Shown: positions 43,712-53,048, counted from the stretch's first letter. The stretch: 64,000 nt of DNA from Stenotrophomonas sp. WZN-1 (GCF_002192255.1 NZ_CP021768.1:452001-516000), one strand, 5' to 3'. The notes: a model not told the origin generated them from the sequence alone. Made by a program: numbers and translations.

Positions 43712-44383
43712 ATGGATGAACCGATGAGCCCTGCCACGTCCCGAATTCGTCGTATCTGTGGGCAGGGGCCGATCCTGTTGATGCTTCAGTGGGTCGCGCT
43801 GCTGTCTGTGGTGCTGGCCGCCGGCTTCTTCCATTACCGCGTGGAGCTGTTGCTGGAGCCGGTGACGGTGGCCTGTGGGGGCCCGGACGCGCAGGCGCGA
43901 TTGCAGGTTGCCGAACAGGTGATGGCGCGTGCAGGCGCGTTGGATGACTGGCAACCCCTGGGCTGGATTCCATGGGTAGGCGTGGTGCTGGCGCTGCTGG
44001 GGGCCATGGCGGTATGCGCAAGCCGCGCGCTGTGGCTGCGCGATCGGCTGCGCATGGCGAACGTGGCGCTTATGGTGCTGCACGGTGGCGCGCTGGGTTT
44101 GGCCGGATGGGTGCTGCACCTGTACGAGAATGCGTGGAGCAACGTGGCGCGGCTGTCACCCACGGCGTGCCTGGTGGAGCTGGCTTCGGAGGGCGATGTA
44201 CCGCTGGAGCAGGCGCAGCGCGTGGTGTTCCACGTCCTGACGCGGGTGAACGCGCCATTGCTGCGCAATCCGGATGATCTGGCGCTCGTGTTGACGGTGC
44301 TGTTGTTGGCCGCGATGGCCGGCGGTGTTGCCCTGTGGCGCGCGATCGCGCGGGCCCGGGCGGCACGATCGGCAGGGGCGTAA
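43712..44383 (+). CDS. Hypothetical membrane protein (~223 aa)
   Basis: Start is ATG at 43712 or 43724. Hydrophobic segments: ILLMLQWVALLSVVLAAGFF, GWIPWVGVVLALLGAMAVCA, MVLHGGALGLAGWVLHLYE, and ALVLTVLLLAAMAGGVALWR, so about four spans. Between them lies a soluble loop with PVTVACGGPDAQARLQVAEQ. No family recognised. It is divergent from the membrane protein at 42909-43631, with which it shares an 80-bp intergenic region. Confidence 0.6.
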   Translation: MDEPMSPATSRIRRICGQGPILLMLQWVALLSVVLAAGFFHYRVELLLEPVTVACGGPDAQARLQVAEQVMARAGALDDWQPLGWIPWVGVVLALLGAMAVCASRALWLRDRLRMANVALMVLHGGALGLAGWVLHLYENAWSNVARLSPTACLVELASEGDVPLEQAQRVVFHVLTRVNAPLLRNPDDLALVLTVLLLAAMAGGVALWRAIARARAARSAGA

Positions 44384-44413
44384 CTGGCATCCGGCGGTGA
44401 TCTGCGGCAGCCT

Positions 44414-44965
44414 ATGCCGATGAGTATGGATACTTCACACAAGCACGCCAGCAAGTTCATGAGCCTGGTGTTGCGCCACGAACCAGAGAAGATCGGCCTG
44501 CAGCTGGATGCGCAGGGCTGGGCCGATGTCGATGATCTGCTGCAGCGGATGGCCGACCATGGCGTGGCGCTGGACCGGCCCACCCTGCAGGCGGTGGTCG
44601 AGACCAATGACAAGCAGCGCTTCGCGCTGAGCGACGACGGTCTGCGCATCCGCGCCAGCCAGGGGCATTCGATCCAGGTGGATCTGGGCCTGGAGGCGCT
44701 GCAGCCGCCGGCATGGCTGTACCACGGCACGGTGGCTCGCTTCGTCGGTGCCATCCGTGAGCAGGGCCTGCGGCCTGGCGAGCGCCAGCACGTGCACCTG
44801 TCGCTGGACCGCCAGACCGCGCAGCAGGTGGGCGCGCGCCGCGGTGCGCCGGTCATCCTCAGCGTGAATGCAGGGCGCATGCATGCCGATGGCCATGTGT
44901 TCCACCGTTCGGCCAATGGCGTGTGGCTGACCGCGCACGTGCCGCCGCAGTACATCGCGGGCTGA
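44414..44965 (+). CDS. kptA: RNA 2'-phosphotransferase KptA/Tpt1
   Basis: 183 residues. The KptA layout is complete: [20 protein letters not shown] (Arg-His), [43 protein letters not shown], then [15 protein letters not shown] and [20 protein letters not shown]. KptA moves a 2'-phosphate from RNA to NAD, giving ADP-ribose 1''-2''-cyclic phosphate. In bacteria without tRNA splicing its substrate is uncertain. Start could be the second ATG at 44420. Confidence 0.95.
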   Translation: MPMSMDTSHKHASKFMSLVLRHEPEKIGLQLDAQGWADVDDLLQRMADHGVALDRPTLQAVVETNDKQRFALSDDGLRIRASQGHSIQVDLGLEALQPPAWLYHGTVARFVGAIREQGLRPGERQHVHLSLDRQTAQQVGARRGAPVILSVNAGRMHADGHVFHRSANGVWLTAHVPPQYIAG

Positions 44966-45031
44966 GCACACGCTCGGCGGCGCCCGGCAATCGCGCTACA
45001 GTCGACGCCTCGCCACTCCAGGGAAGACCCG

Positions 45032-46000
45032 ATGCGATTCTTGCTGCGTGCGTTGCCGCTGTTGCTGTGTTCGCTGGCGGTACATGCCGCCGAGGTGGAC
45101 CGCCGGATTGCGGTGACCATTGACGATCTGCCATGGGCACGGCTGGACCAGATCATGCCGCCGGACCTGCAGGCACGGCATGAGGCGTTGATGGCCCAGT
45201 TGCAGCAGGCGGGCGTGCCGGTGGTCGGCTTCGTCAACGAGAACAAGCTTGAGGTGGACGGGCAGGTGCAGCCGGCGCGGGTGCAGATGCTGCGCGACTG
45301 GCGCGATGCGGGCTATGTGCTGGGCAACCACACGTACTCGCATATGGATCTCAATGCCAAGGGTGTGGCGGCGTTCCAGCAGGATTTCCTGCGCGGCGAG
45401 ACGGTGCTGCGGCCGCTGCTGGCCGAGAGGGGGCAGGCGCCGCAGTGGATGCGCCATCCCTATCTGCGCGCTGGGCGCACCCCGGAAGAGCGTGCGCAGA
45501 TGGATACGTTCTTCAGGCAGCACGGCTACCGCGTGGCGCCGGTGACAGTGGACAACGGCGAGTGGGTGTGGGCGTTCGCCTATGCCAACGTGATGAACGA
45601 GCAGGCGGACTCGCCTGCGCGCGAAGCGACGCTGGCGCAGCTGCGCAAAGGCTATGTGCCGTATATGCTGAACAAGCTGGATTACTACGAGAAGCAGTCG
45701 CAGGCGCTGCTGGGGTACGCGCTGCCGCAGGTGTGGCTGATGCACGCCAATGAGCTCAACGCGGCCACGTTCGCCGAACTGGTGGCGGCTACCAAGCGCC
45801 GCGGCTATCGCTTCATTCCGCTGGACGAGGCGATGCATGACCCGGCCTACGCACGCGGTGCCGAGGGTTACAACGGCCGCTACGGCCCGAGCTGGCTGCA
45901 CCGTTGGGCGATGGCGGAGAAGAAGCCGAACGACTTCTACGCCGGCGAACCCGAGGTGCCGGCGTGGGTGATGAAACTGGCCAAGGTCGATTCGGAGTAA
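45032..46000 (+). CDS. Exported polysaccharide deacetylase family protein
   Basis: 322 residues with a signal peptide (MRFLLRALPLLLCSLAVHA). The NodB-fold motifs are present: RRIAVTIDDLPW (Asp-Asp), GNHTYSHMDLNAKG (metal His pair), MRHPYLRAG (Arg/Pro motif), and VWLMHANELNAATFAELVA (late His). It should remove acetyl groups from a cell-wall or surface glycan in the periplasm. No adjacent glycan genes identify the substrate. Confidence 0.9.
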   Translation: MRFLLRALPLLLCSLAVHAAEVDRRIAVTIDDLPWARLDQIMPPDLQARHEALMAQLQQAGVPVVGFVNENKLEVDGQVQPARVQMLRDWRDAGYVLGNHTYSHMDLNAKGVAAFQQDFLRGETVLRPLLAERGQAPQWMRHPYLRAGRTPEERAQMDTFFRQHGYRVAPVTVDNGEWVWAFAYANVMNEQADSPAREATLAQLRKGYVPYMLNKLDYYEKQSQALLGYALPQVWLMHANELNAATFAELVAATKRRGYRFIPLDEAMHDPAYARGAEGYNGRYGPSWLHRWAMAEKKPNDFYAGEPEVPAWVMKLAKVDSE

Positions 46001-46003
46001 GGC

Positions 46004-46846
46004 TCAGCGCTTGACGGCCAGCACGCCGTCAAGCGCCAGCTCGGCCTTGAAGCCGGCCTTCTCCAGCCGCTTGGCGACTTCACGCGGGACGTCGCGGCCA
46101 CTGGTCAGCTTGTTCGGCGCACCGGTGTAATGGAACAGGCGGCCACCTTTGCGGATGACGCGGGCGAGGTGGTCGTAGAACACCTGCGAGTACAGCTCGC
46201 CGGCGATGCCGAAGCGCGGCGGGTCGTGCAGGATCGCATCGACACTGTTGCTGGCCACCTGTTCGATCTGCTGCGAGACGTCGCCGTGGCTGAACTGCAG
46301 GCGGCCACCGGCGGCAGCCGAGTCCGGATCCGGCGACCACGGGTTGAGCGTGCGCAGCCACATCACATCGGCGTTCTTCTCGAACGAGCGGATCTGGCCG
46401 ACACCGGCCTCCAGCGCGCACGCGGCGAAATAACCCAGGCCGCCGCAGGTATCGAGGATGACCTTGCCGGCGGGAGCGACCAGCTCGACCTTGCGTCGCG
46501 CATCCTCGAACGGCGACAGCTTCGAGGTCGGCAGCATCTTGATGCCGTCGATCTCGAAGGTGGGTGCACCCCACTCGGTCGGCACCAGCTTGATCAGGGA
46601 ACCGCTGTAGCGCGAGATCGGCGCGAACGCCTCGCCATCCCAGTAGTACAGCGTGCGGTCCTTCAGCTTGCCCGGCCACGGGTGGGGCTGGCCACGGAAG
46701 TGGAAGCCGTCAGCGTGCAGTACCACGGTGTCCTGGCTGCGGCCGAGGTCGAGCGAGCCCTGCCATTCGGCGGCGCCCTTGTCATGGGCACGGCGCAGGG
46801 TGTCGGCGCTGTCGCGGGTCAGCAGGGGGCCGGTGTAATGGGGCAC
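46004..46846 (-). CDS. SAM-dependent methyltransferase (RlmI/RlmK-like fold)
   Basis: ILDTCGGLGYFAACALEAGV (motif I), SFEKNADVMWLRTLNPW, SHGDVSQQIEQVASNSVDAI LHDPPRF (acidic loop and catalytic DPP) and LFHYTGAPN show a Rossmann methyltransferase; the DPPRF resembles RNA methyltransferases. The start is uncertain: GTG at 46846 gives VPHYTGPLLTRDSA, whereas an ATG at 46930 would lie inside a SMAG palindrome. The substrate cannot be assigned. Confidence 0.8.
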   Translation of the reverse strand: MPHYTGPLLTRDSADTLRRAHDKGAAEWQGSLDLGRSQDTVVLHADGFHFRGQPHPWPGKLKDRTLYYWDGEAFAPISRYSGSLIKLVPTEWGAPTFEIDGIKMLPTSKLSPFEDARRKVELVAPAGKVILDTCGGLGYFAACALEAGVGQIRSFEKNADVMWLRTLNPWSPDPDSAAAGGRLQFSHGDVSQQIEQVASNSVDAILHDPPRFGIAGELYSQVFYDHLARVIRKGGRLFHYTGAPNKLTSGRDVPREVAKRLEKAGFKAELALDGVLAVKR

Positions 46847-46910
46847 GGCGGGTACCGGGGCGGTTCGGGGGAGGGCATGGTACCGCAGCTGTTGTAGCGC
46901 CAAGCCGATG

Positions 46911-47297
46911 TCACAGTAGATCCACGCCATGCGTGGATGCAGGCAGGGAGGAGTCGAGCGTGGGCCCGACGCTGCCGCTGGTACAGCTGTAGCCGTGCGT
47001 GGTGCCTTCTCCTGAGATCATGTTGACGCCACGCGATGGCCGCATGCCCTGCAGCGCGCACGACCGACGGTGGACCTCCTGGGTTTCTGGTGGCTGCTGA
47101 TCAAAGTCGTAGCGCAGGCTGCCGTCTTCCTGCATCAGCCAATGCACGGTGACGCGCTCATGGCGACCATCACCGAGATCCCAGTCCAGGGTGCGCATGA
47201 TCAGGGTCTGGCCATCGGGCAGCTGCCGGACTTCGTCATAGGCACCCTGGGTCTTCGGTGCGCTTACCGCAAGCAGCAGAAACAGCAGCATTGGCAT
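46911..47297 (-). CDS. Exported hypothetical protein (128 aa)
   Basis: Starts MPMLLFLLLAVSAPKTQGAY, a short signal peptide. The body has TLIMRTLDWDLGDGRHERVT VHWLMQEDGSLRYDF and a cysteine pair. The last ~10 codons run through the SMAG palindrome at 46915-46939, so the natural C-terminus may have been extended by repeat insertion. No family recognised. Confidence 0.55.
   Translation of the reverse strand: MPMLLFLLLAVSAPKTQGAYDEVRQLPDGQTLIMRTLDWDLGDGRHERVTVHWLMQEDGSLRYDFDQQPPETQEVHRRSCALQGMRPSRGVNMISGEGTTHGYSCTSGSVGPTLDSSLPASTHGVDLL
46915..46939. repeat. SMAG/REP palindrome inside the end of the 46911-47297 gene
   Basis: GTAGATCCACGCCATGCGTG followed by GA; a hairpin starting with GTAG. Confidence 0.8.
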
Positions 47298-47360
47298 CGC
47301 TCCTCAAAGAAGACAGGATGTGCCCATATTGCCCTGAGCCGCCATCAGAATCATTGCGTC

Positions 47361-47780
47361 TTACGGGCACTTGACCGCGTATACGGGCCCAGCCCCGATC
47401 AGCATCAACGCCATGTAATCGCTGTCGCTGGCCTTGCCTTTCAACGTGGCGCCTTTGTTGAAGTGGAAGATGCCGAAGCCGCCAGCGATGCGGATCAGGG
47501 CGCTGTCGATCTGGTCGGCATCATCACGGAAGTAGCGGCTGATCTCGCTGCGGTTGGCTTTGTGCAGGGCATTGGGCTCGCGCTGCCACTGCTCGCCACG
47601 GCTGAAGGAGACGAAGTACTGGCCACCTTCCTTGTCGATGCGGAAGTCGGCGGGTTTGCGCGCGCTGGTGGCGAAGCAGCCCTGCAGCGGGTCGGCGGAG
47701 AAGGGAAGCCCGGCGTCACCGCTGCAGGCGGTGGTCAGCAGCAGGAGGGCACCGGGCAGCAGCAGGCGGAGCGTGCGCAT
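47361..47780 (-). CDS. Lipoprotein of unknown function (139 aa)
   Basis: MRTLRLLLPGALLLLTTACS carries a lipobox ending at Cys 19. The body (LQGCFATSARKPADFRIDKE GGQYFVSFSRGEQWQRE, ISRYFRDDADQIDSALIRIA GGFGIFHF, VYAVKCP) looks like a small beta-barrel. No family recognised. Confidence 0.65.
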   Translation of the reverse strand: MRTLRLLLPGALLLLTTACSGDAGLPFSADPLQGCFATSARKPADFRIDKEGGQYFVSFSRGEQWQREPNALHKANRSEISRYFRDDADQIDSALIRIAGGFGIFHFNKGATLKGKASDSDYMALMLIGAGPVYAVKCP

Positions 47781-47870
47781 GGGATGTCCCTACAGGGCGG
47801 GTGCGGCTAGTGTAGGCAGCACGCGGGCGCGGCCCGTACAGAAATTCGGCAAGAACACAGGGGTTTTCGG

Positions 47871-48155
47871 ATGGCGCAGGGCAAGGCACCGTGGTGCGGC
47901 GTGGCCAGTTGGCTGGGGATTGCAGTGGGGTGGGGCGCGGGCACCCTGGCGGCGCAGGCGGCCGTCGCTGCGGGTGGCAATGGCATGGCCGCAGGGCTGG
48001 GCGTGGGCGTGCTGGGTGCGGCGCTGGTGGGCGGCGGCCTGGCGGTGGCCTCGCGCGTGCGCGGTGAGCGCTGGCCGTGGATCGGCATTGCTGGCGCGGT
48101 GCTGAGCGCGCTGCCGCTGCTGATGTACCTGCTGCGGATGATGTTGAAGCTCTAG
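47871..48155 (+). CDS. Small hypothetical membrane protein (94 aa)
   Basis: Three hydrophobic segments (WCGVASWLGIAVGWGAGTLA, GMAAGLGVGVLGAALVGGGL, WIGIAGAVLSALPLLMYLLR) with small residues. No family recognised. SMAG palindromes follow immediately. Confidence 0.6.
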   Translation: MAQGKAPWCGVASWLGIAVGWGAGTLAAQAAVAAGGNGMAAGLGVGVLGAALVGGGLAVASRVRGERWPWIGIAGAVLSALPLLMYLLRMMLKL

Positions 48156-48157
48156 TT

Positions 48158-48264
48158 GTAGAGTCGAGCCATGCTCGACTTGTGGGCAACGCAGCCAGGC
48201 ATGGCCTGGCTCTACTGGTCAGCGGCGGCCGGAACATGCCATGCCGGACAGCGGCCGGCACTAC
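48158..48264. repeat. Three SMAG/REP palindromes
   Basis: GTAG-type at 48158-48181 (GTCGAGCCATGCTCGAC), then CTAC-ended palindromes at 48193-48215 (GCCAGGCATGGCCTGGC) and 48243-48264 (GCCGGACAGCGGCCGGC). They fill the gap before the dmeF 3' end. Confidence 0.8.
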
Positions 48265-48274
48265 CCGATGTGAT

Positions 48275-49249
48275 TCACGCGCTGCGATGGATCTCCACGG
48301 TTACATGCACCAGCTCTTCGTGGATGGCCAGCGCGGTGCGCACGGTATCGGCATCGAGGCTGGCGTCGCTGGTGACCACGCTGGCGCTGACCGCGTACTT
48401 GCCGCGGCCGACCTGCCAGACGTGCAGGTCGGCCAGGCGTGCCGGCCACGGGCCCTGTTCGATCACTTCGCGCACTTCGGCCACCACCGGCGCGTCCATC
48501 TGCGCGTCGAGCAGGATGCGGCCGCTGTCGCGCAGCAGGCCGATCGCCCAGACCGTCACCAGCACGGCGCCGACCAGGCCCATCACCGGGTCCAGCCAGG
48601 TCAGGCCCAGCAGCTTGCCGCCGAGCAGGGCGACGATGGCCAGCACCGAGGTGGCAGCGTCGGCCAGCACGTGCACATACGCCGAGCGCAGGTTGAGGTC
48701 GTGGCCGTGTGCGTGACTGTGATCGTGGTGATCGTGGTCATGCCCGTGGTGAGGGCCATGCTCATGCCCGTGGTGGTGATGCGCGTGGCCCGGGCTGTCG
48801 TGCAGCCACCAGGCACACAGCAGGTTCACGCCCAGCCCGACCGCAGCGATGGCGATGGCTTCGTTGTAGTGGATCGGTGCCGGTACCCACAGCCGCTCCA
48901 GCGATTGCACGGCCATCAGCGCGGCGACGCCGAGCAGGGCGATGGCGCTGGTATAGCCGGCCAGGATCTCGATCTTCCAGGTGCCGAAGGCGAAGCGCGG
49001 GTCGTGCGCGTAGCGGCGCGCGCAGCGATAGGCGAACACCGAAAGGCCCAGCGCCAGCGCATGCGAACTCATGTGCCAGCCATCGGCGAGCACGGCCATG
49101 GAGTTGAACCACCATCCGCCGACGATCTCCACCAGCATCATGCAGACGGTGAGCCACAGGGCGCGGCGGGTGTTGCGTTCGGCCAGCGGGTTGCCGTCGT
49201 CGAAACGGTGTTCGTGGCGACGGGCGGCGGCGAGGGCGTCCAGATGCAT
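48275..49249 (-). CDS. dmeF: Cation diffusion facilitator, DmeF-type Ni/Co efflux
   Basis: 324 residues, six-span CDF protein: FNSMAVLADGWHMSSHALAL (membrane-2 His/Asp site) and AYVHVLADAATSVLAIVALL (membrane-5 His/Asp site). A histidine-rich loop between (residues ~150-180, HAHHHHGHEHGPHHGHDHDH and more) is characteristic of DmeF. It exports divalent cobalt and nickel in exchange for protons. Transcribed away from dmeR, with a shared operator at 49271-49287. Confidence 0.9.
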   Translation of the reverse strand: MHLDALAAARRHEHRFDDGNPLAERNTRRALWLTVCMMLVEIVGGWWFNSMAVLADGWHMSSHALALGLSVFAYRCARRYAHDPRFAFGTWKIEILAGYTSAIALLGVAALMAVQSLERLWVPAPIHYNEAIAIAAVGLGVNLLCAWWLHDSPGHAHHHHGHEHGPHHGHDHDHHDHSHAHGHDLNLRSAYVHVLADAATSVLAIVALLGGKLLGLTWLDPVMGLVGAVLVTVWAIGLLRDSGRILLDAQMDAPVVAEVREVIEQGPWPARLADLHVWQVGRGKYAVSASVVTSDASLDADTVRTALAIHEELVHVTVEIHRSA

Positions 49250-49270
49250 GGGGGTCAGAGGGTGGAGTGG

Positions 49271-49287
49271 ATACCCCTATAGGGTAT
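49271..49287. promoter_or_regulatory. Likely DmeR operator between dmeF and dmeR
   Basis: ATACCCCTATAGGGTAT contains inverted ATACCC/GGGTAT arms, the shape of FrmR/RcnR/DmeR-family operators. It is positioned in the 49-bp divergent space, so it would control both genes. Confidence 0.75.
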
Positions 49288-49298
49288 ATGATCCGGCC

Positions 49299-49583
49299 AT
49301 GGCTCATGTACACAAGCATCGAAAGCAGCTGCTGACCCGGGTGCGCCGCATCGGCGGCCAGGTGGCGGCATTGGAGCAGGCGCTGGACAGGCCGGAGGGT
49401 GAGGCCGGCGCCTGTGCGGACGTGCTGGTGCAGGTTGCCGCCGTGCGCGGTGCCGCCCACAGCCTGCTGATGGAGCTGCTGCACGAGCACCTGCAGGAAC
49501 ACGTGGTGGGCGCCGAAGACCCGCAGCAGCGGGCGGACGAGGCCGCGGTGCTGGTGGAGCTGCTGCGCCGCTACGGCAAATAG
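49299..49583 (+). CDS. dmeR: Metal-sensing repressor of the RcnR/FrmR family (DmeR)
   Basis: 94 residues from ATG 49299. HVHKHRKQLLTRVRRIGGQV AALEQAL is the family opening, with metal-site His3 and His5-type residues; GACADVLVQVAAVRGAAHSL contains the conserved Cys and the helix LLMELLHEHLQEHVVG the conserved His. Such four-helix proteins bind DNA without metal and release it with Co/Ni. Divergent from dmeF, hence DmeR rather than FrmR. Confidence 0.88.
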   Translation: MAHVHKHRKQLLTRVRRIGGQVAALEQALDRPEGEAGACADVLVQVAAVRGAAHSLLMELLHEHLQEHVVGAEDPQQRADEAAVLVELLRRYGK

Positions 49584-49599
49584 CAGCGGCCGGCACTAC
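49583..49599. repeat. Half SMAG element
   Basis: GCAGCGGCCGGCACTAC, one arm plus the CTAC end, at the dmeR stop and at the 3' end of the MerC-like gene. Confidence 0.6.
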
Positions 49600-49967
49600 C
49601 CGTACCGGTGCCGCGCGTTCCAGATGTGCGTGGCGGCCAGCAGCAGGCTGCCGGTGACCGTCATCGGTGTCTCCCAGTCGTGCGAAGGCAGCGCCAGCGC
49701 GCCGGCCAGCAGCAGGCCGAGCCCGGCGCCGGCGGTGGCCCAGGCCAGCACGGGCAATGGGTGACGGCGCTCGGCCCGCCACAGCGCGTAGCCGGTCAAT
49801 GGCAGGGCGATGGCCACGAACAACAGGTGCACCCATTCCGCTTCGGCCCAGGTGCCAAGCAGTGGCAGCGCGGCGGCAAGCAGGGGCAGGGCCAGGCAGT
49901 GCAGCAGGCACAGGCTGGACAGGGCGACCGCGCCGGCATCGAGCAGGGCGGCAGAAGGCGACTTCAT
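49596..49967 (-). CDS. MerC-domain membrane protein
   Basis: 123 residues from ATG 49967. [26 protein letters not shown] carries the paired cysteines (LCLLHC) of MerC in the first span, with further spans [40 protein letters not shown] and [17 protein letters not shown]. MerC-like proteins import mercury or related metals. It is divergent from zigA, with a putative Zur box between, so zinc is the likelier metal here. Confidence 0.85.
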   Translation of the reverse strand: MKSPSAALLDAGAVALSSLCLLHCLALPLLAAALPLLGTWAEAEWVHLLFVAIALPLTGYALWRAERRHPLPVLAWATAGAGLGLLLAGALALPSHDWETPMTVTGSLLLAATHIWNARHRYG

Positions 49968-49992
49968 CAGGGGAGGTTCCTTGCGCAACAAT

Positions 49993-50007
49993 TGTTATAC
50001 AGTAACA
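49993..50007. promoter_or_regulatory. Putative Zur box
   Basis: TGTTATACAGTAACA, an A/T-rich palindrome with TGTTA/TAACA arms, lies between the divergent MerC-like and zigA starts and matches the general Zur-box shape. Confidence 0.6.
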
Positions 50008-50036
50008 TTTCCGTTCCGCAGCCAACCCGCTCCGAC

Positions 50037-51362
50037 ATGAACACTGTTTCCCGCGCCGACCGTCGCCTTCCGGTCACCGTGCTGTCCGGCTTCCTCGGGG
50101 CCGGCAAGACCACCCTGCTCAACCAGATCCTGCGCAACCGCGAGGGCCTGCGCGTGGCGGTCATCGTCAACGACATGAGCGAGGTCAACATCGATGCGCA
50201 GCTGGTGCGCGAGGGTGGCGCCGAACTGCGCCGCACCGAAGAGACGCTGGTGGAATTCAGCAATGGCTGCATCTGCTGCACGCTGCGCGACGACCTGCTG
50301 CAGGAAGTGCGGCGGCTGGCCGATGCAGGGCGCTACGACTACCTGCTGATCGAATCGACCGGAATCGGTGAACCGATGCCGGTGGCGGCCACCTTTGCGG
50401 TACGCGACGAGCACGGCTTCAGCCTGAGTGACATCGCGCGCCTGGACACGATGGTGACGGTGGTGGATGGCAGTGCGTTCCTGGCCGACTTCGGTTCGAC
50501 GCTGCGCCTGGCCGAGCGCGGGCAGCAGGCCGGGCCGGATGATGATCGCGGCGTGGTCGACCTGCTGTGCGAGCAGGTGGAGTTCGCCGATGTGATCGTG
50601 GTCAGCAAGATCGACCAGGTGGATGACGAAGTGCTGCAGGACACGCTGGCCGTGCTGCGCGGCTTGAACCGCGACGCGAAGCTGCTGCTGTCCAGCTTCG
50701 GTGATGTGCCGCTGGCCGAGCTGCTGGACACCGGCCGCTTCGATTACGAGCGTGCGCAACGTGCGCCGGGTTGGGTGAAGGAACTGCGTGGCGAGCACAC
50801 GCCGGAAACCGAGGAATACGGCATCGCCAGTTTCGTCTACCGCTCGCGGCGCCCGTTCCATCCTGCGCGCTTCGCGCGCGCGCTGCAGTCGGGCATGCCT
50901 GGCGTGATCCGCAGCAAGGGCTGGTTCTGGCTGGCCAACCGCATGGACTGGGTGGGCGAGCTGAACACCGTGGGTGCTGCGACGCGGACGCAGGCGGCGG
51001 GGTTCTGGTACGCCGCGCGCGACCGCGTGCGTGCCGGGCTGGAAGACACTGCGCCGCTGCTGCCACCGACGCCACTGCCATACAGCGACCTGGGGTGGGC
51101 GCGGCAGCAGGCCGACTGCTGGAGCGCGCCGTTGCCGGGGCTGGAAGAATTCCCGGATGCGGCTGCACATTCGGCGATGCAACGGCTGTGGCACCCGCTG
51201 TGGGGGGATCGCCGCCAGGAGCTGGTGGTGATCGGCGTACACATGGATGAGCGTGCGGTGCGCGCGGAACTGGATGCCTGCCTGCTCAACGAACAGGAGC
51301 TGCGTGCCGGCCCGCTGCTGTGGCATCAGCTGCCGCAGGCGTTCCCGGTGTGGAAGCGGTGA
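50037..51362 (+). CDS. zigA: GTP-binding zinc chaperone ZigA (COG0523)
   Basis: 441 residues. [17 protein letters not shown] (Walker A), the metal motif CICC in [29 protein letters not shown] and the GTP-specificity VSKID are all present, followed by the CobW C-terminal domain. ZigA hydrolyses GTP to deliver zinc under zinc starvation. It sits behind a putative Zur box. Start at ATG 50037. Confidence 0.92.
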   Translation: MNTVSRADRRLPVTVLSGFLGAGKTTLLNQILRNREGLRVAVIVNDMSEVNIDAQLVREGGAELRRTEETLVEFSNGCICCTLRDDLLQEVRRLADAGRYDYLLIESTGIGEPMPVAATFAVRDEHGFSLSDIARLDTMVTVVDGSAFLADFGSTLRLAERGQQAGPDDDRGVVDLLCEQVEFADVIVVSKIDQVDDEVLQDTLAVLRGLNRDAKLLLSSFGDVPLAELLDTGRFDYERAQRAPGWVKELRGEHTPETEEYGIASFVYRSRRPFHPARFARALQSGMPGVIRSKGWFWLANRMDWVGELNTVGAATRTQAAGFWYAARDRVRAGLEDTAPLLPPTPLPYSDLGWARQQADCWSAPLPGLEEFPDAAAHSAMQRLWHPLWGDRRQELVVIGVHMDERAVRAELDACLLNEQELRAGPLLWHQLPQAFPVWKR

Positions 51363-51386
51363 TGGTGCACTGAGGATCCAAGGGTT

Positions 51387-51444
51387 GCCGGCCATCGGCC
51401 GGCACTACCTGTCATGCATCGATCCACGCATGGCGTGGATCTAC
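51387..51444. repeat. Two SMAG/REP palindromes
   Basis: GCCGGCCATCGGCCGGC then ACTAC at 51387-51408, and GATCCACGCATGGCGTGGAT then CTAC at 51421-51444, the latter overlapping the end of the ABC-F gene. Confidence 0.8.
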
Positions 51445-53048
51445 AGGGCGTCGCGCCACTGCCAGCCATCGGCACCGACCTGCAACACCTGCGTCGGCTG
51501 CAACGCCTGCAGCAGGTGCCGGTCGTGGCTGACCATCACCAGTGCGCCCGGCCATGCCGCCAGCAGTTCTTCCAGTGCCTGCAGCGCGCTCAGGTCCAGT
51601 GCGTTGCCGGGCTCGTCCAGCAGCAACAGCTGCGGTGCGGGGTCGGCATACAGCACGCTGGCCAGGGCGCCTTTCACCCGTTCGCCATCGCTGAGGCTAT
51701 GGGCTGCACGCTGGATGCGCTGCGCGTCCAGCCCGAGCAGGGCCAGCCGGGTGCGCAGTTCACCGGTATCAGCCGCCGGGTTGGCGGCCTGCACGGTGTC
51801 GAGAATGCTGCGTTCGCCGGACAACCCCAGCAGCTGCTGGTCGAGCAGCGCCAGCGGTGCATGGCGTTGCACGGTGCCACTGCGTGCAGGCAGCTGGCCG
51901 GCCAGCACGCGCAGCAGCGTGGACTTGCCACTGCCGTTGTCACCGACTACGGCAATGCGCTGCCCGCGACGAATCTCCAGCTGCAACGGCGCACTGCAGC
52001 CATGCGGCAGCACCAGCGAGTCCACCTGCAGCAGGCGCGCGCTGCCACGTTCGCCGTCGCCTGCAAACAGCGCCAGTTCCGGCGCGGTGTGAACCGCCGA
52101 GGCTGCAGCGCGCAGGTGATCGGCGCTGGCCTGCAGGCGCTCGGCCTGTACCTGCTGCGCGCGGCCGTGGCTGGCCTCGGCACGCTGTTTCTGCCGGCCG
52201 AGCAGGATCGGCGCCTGGTTGGCCTGCTTCGCATCGCGATTGCCGCGTGCCTGGCGTTGCTGCTGGCGCTCGTGCTGTTCGCGTGCGCTGCGTTGCTGCT
52301 GCCGGTGCTGGGCGCGCGCATGGTCGAGCTGTGCAGCAGCGGCTTCGCGTTCGGCGGCACGCGCGTCGGCGTAGTGCTGCCACGGCCCGCCATAGCGATG
52401 CAGCCCCCGTGCGTCGAGTTCGACGATCTGCTGCATGTGCGCCAGCAGCTCGCGATCGTGGCTGATTGCCAGCAGGCCCCCACGCCACTGCTGCAGGTGT
52501 TCGTACAACTGTTGGCGATGACGGGCATCGAGGTGGTTGCTGGGTTCGTCCAGGATCAGCCAATCGGCGCCGCTGGCCCAGGCGCCGGACAGTGCCACCT
52601 GCATGGCCTGGCCGCCACTGAGGCGCGCGGCGGGCTGGGCAGGATCGAGATCGCCGGGCAGCCGTAGCGCCTGCCATTGCTGCTGCAGGCGCTCGCGCAG
52701 GTCCCAACGTTCACCGACGCAGGCGAAGTCGGTCTCGTCCACGCTGCCGGCTTCGATGCGTTGCAGCGCGGCCAGTTCCGCGCCGACGCCGGCCAGTTCA
52801 CCGACCGTACCGGTGGGGGGATAGCCGGGCGTCGGCAACAGGAACACGCGGCCGCTGCTGCGTACCTGCCCGCTGTCGGGCATCAGTTGGCCGGCCAGCA
52901 GGCGTGCGAGCACGCTCTTGCCGGTGCCGTTGGCACCGACCAGGCCGGTGGCGACCGGTTCGAAGGAAAACGACAGATCGGAAAACAGCGGGCGGCCGTC
53001 GGCCAGCCGATACGACACGCGATCGAGCGTGAGTGAATGTATGGTCAT
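51441..53048 (-). CDS. ABC-F family ATPase
   Basis: 535 residues, two ABC cassettes in one chain and no membrane span: first Walker A GANGTGKS at ~38-45 and signature LSGGQAMQVAL with LILDEPSNHLD; second GDNGSGKS and LSDGERVKGAL with LLLDEPGNALDLS. A long charged helical linker (ADARAAEREAAAAQLDHARA and QQQRSAREQHERQQQRQARG) separates them, as in ABC-F ribosome factors. The linker is Gln/Arg-rich. Subfamily not assigned; it may be a translation factor or antibiotic-protection protein. Confidence 0.88.
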   Translation of the reverse strand: MTIHSLTLDRVSYRLADGRPLFSDLSFSFEPVATGLVGANGTGKSVLARLLAGQLMPDSGQVRSSGRVFLLPTPGYPPTGTVGELAGVGAELAALQRIEAGSVDETDFACVGERWDLRERLQQQWQALRLPGDLDPAQPAARLSGGQAMQVALSGAWASGADWLILDEPSNHLDARHRQQLYEHLQQWRGGLLAISHDRELLAHMQQIVELDARGLHRYGGPWQHYADARAAEREAAAAQLDHARAQHRQQQRSAREQHERQQQRQARGNRDAKQANQAPILLGRQKQRAEASHGRAQQVQAERLQASADHLRAAASAVHTAPELALFAGDGERGSARLLQVDSLVLPHGCSAPLQLEIRRGQRIAVVGDNGSGKSTLLRVLAGQLPARSGTVQRHAPLALLDQQLLGLSGERSILDTVQAANPAADTGELRTRLALLGLDAQRIQRAAHSLSDGERVKGALASVLYADPAPQLLLLDEPGNALDLSALQALEELLAAWPGALVMVSHDRHLLQALQPTQVLQVGADGWQWRDAL

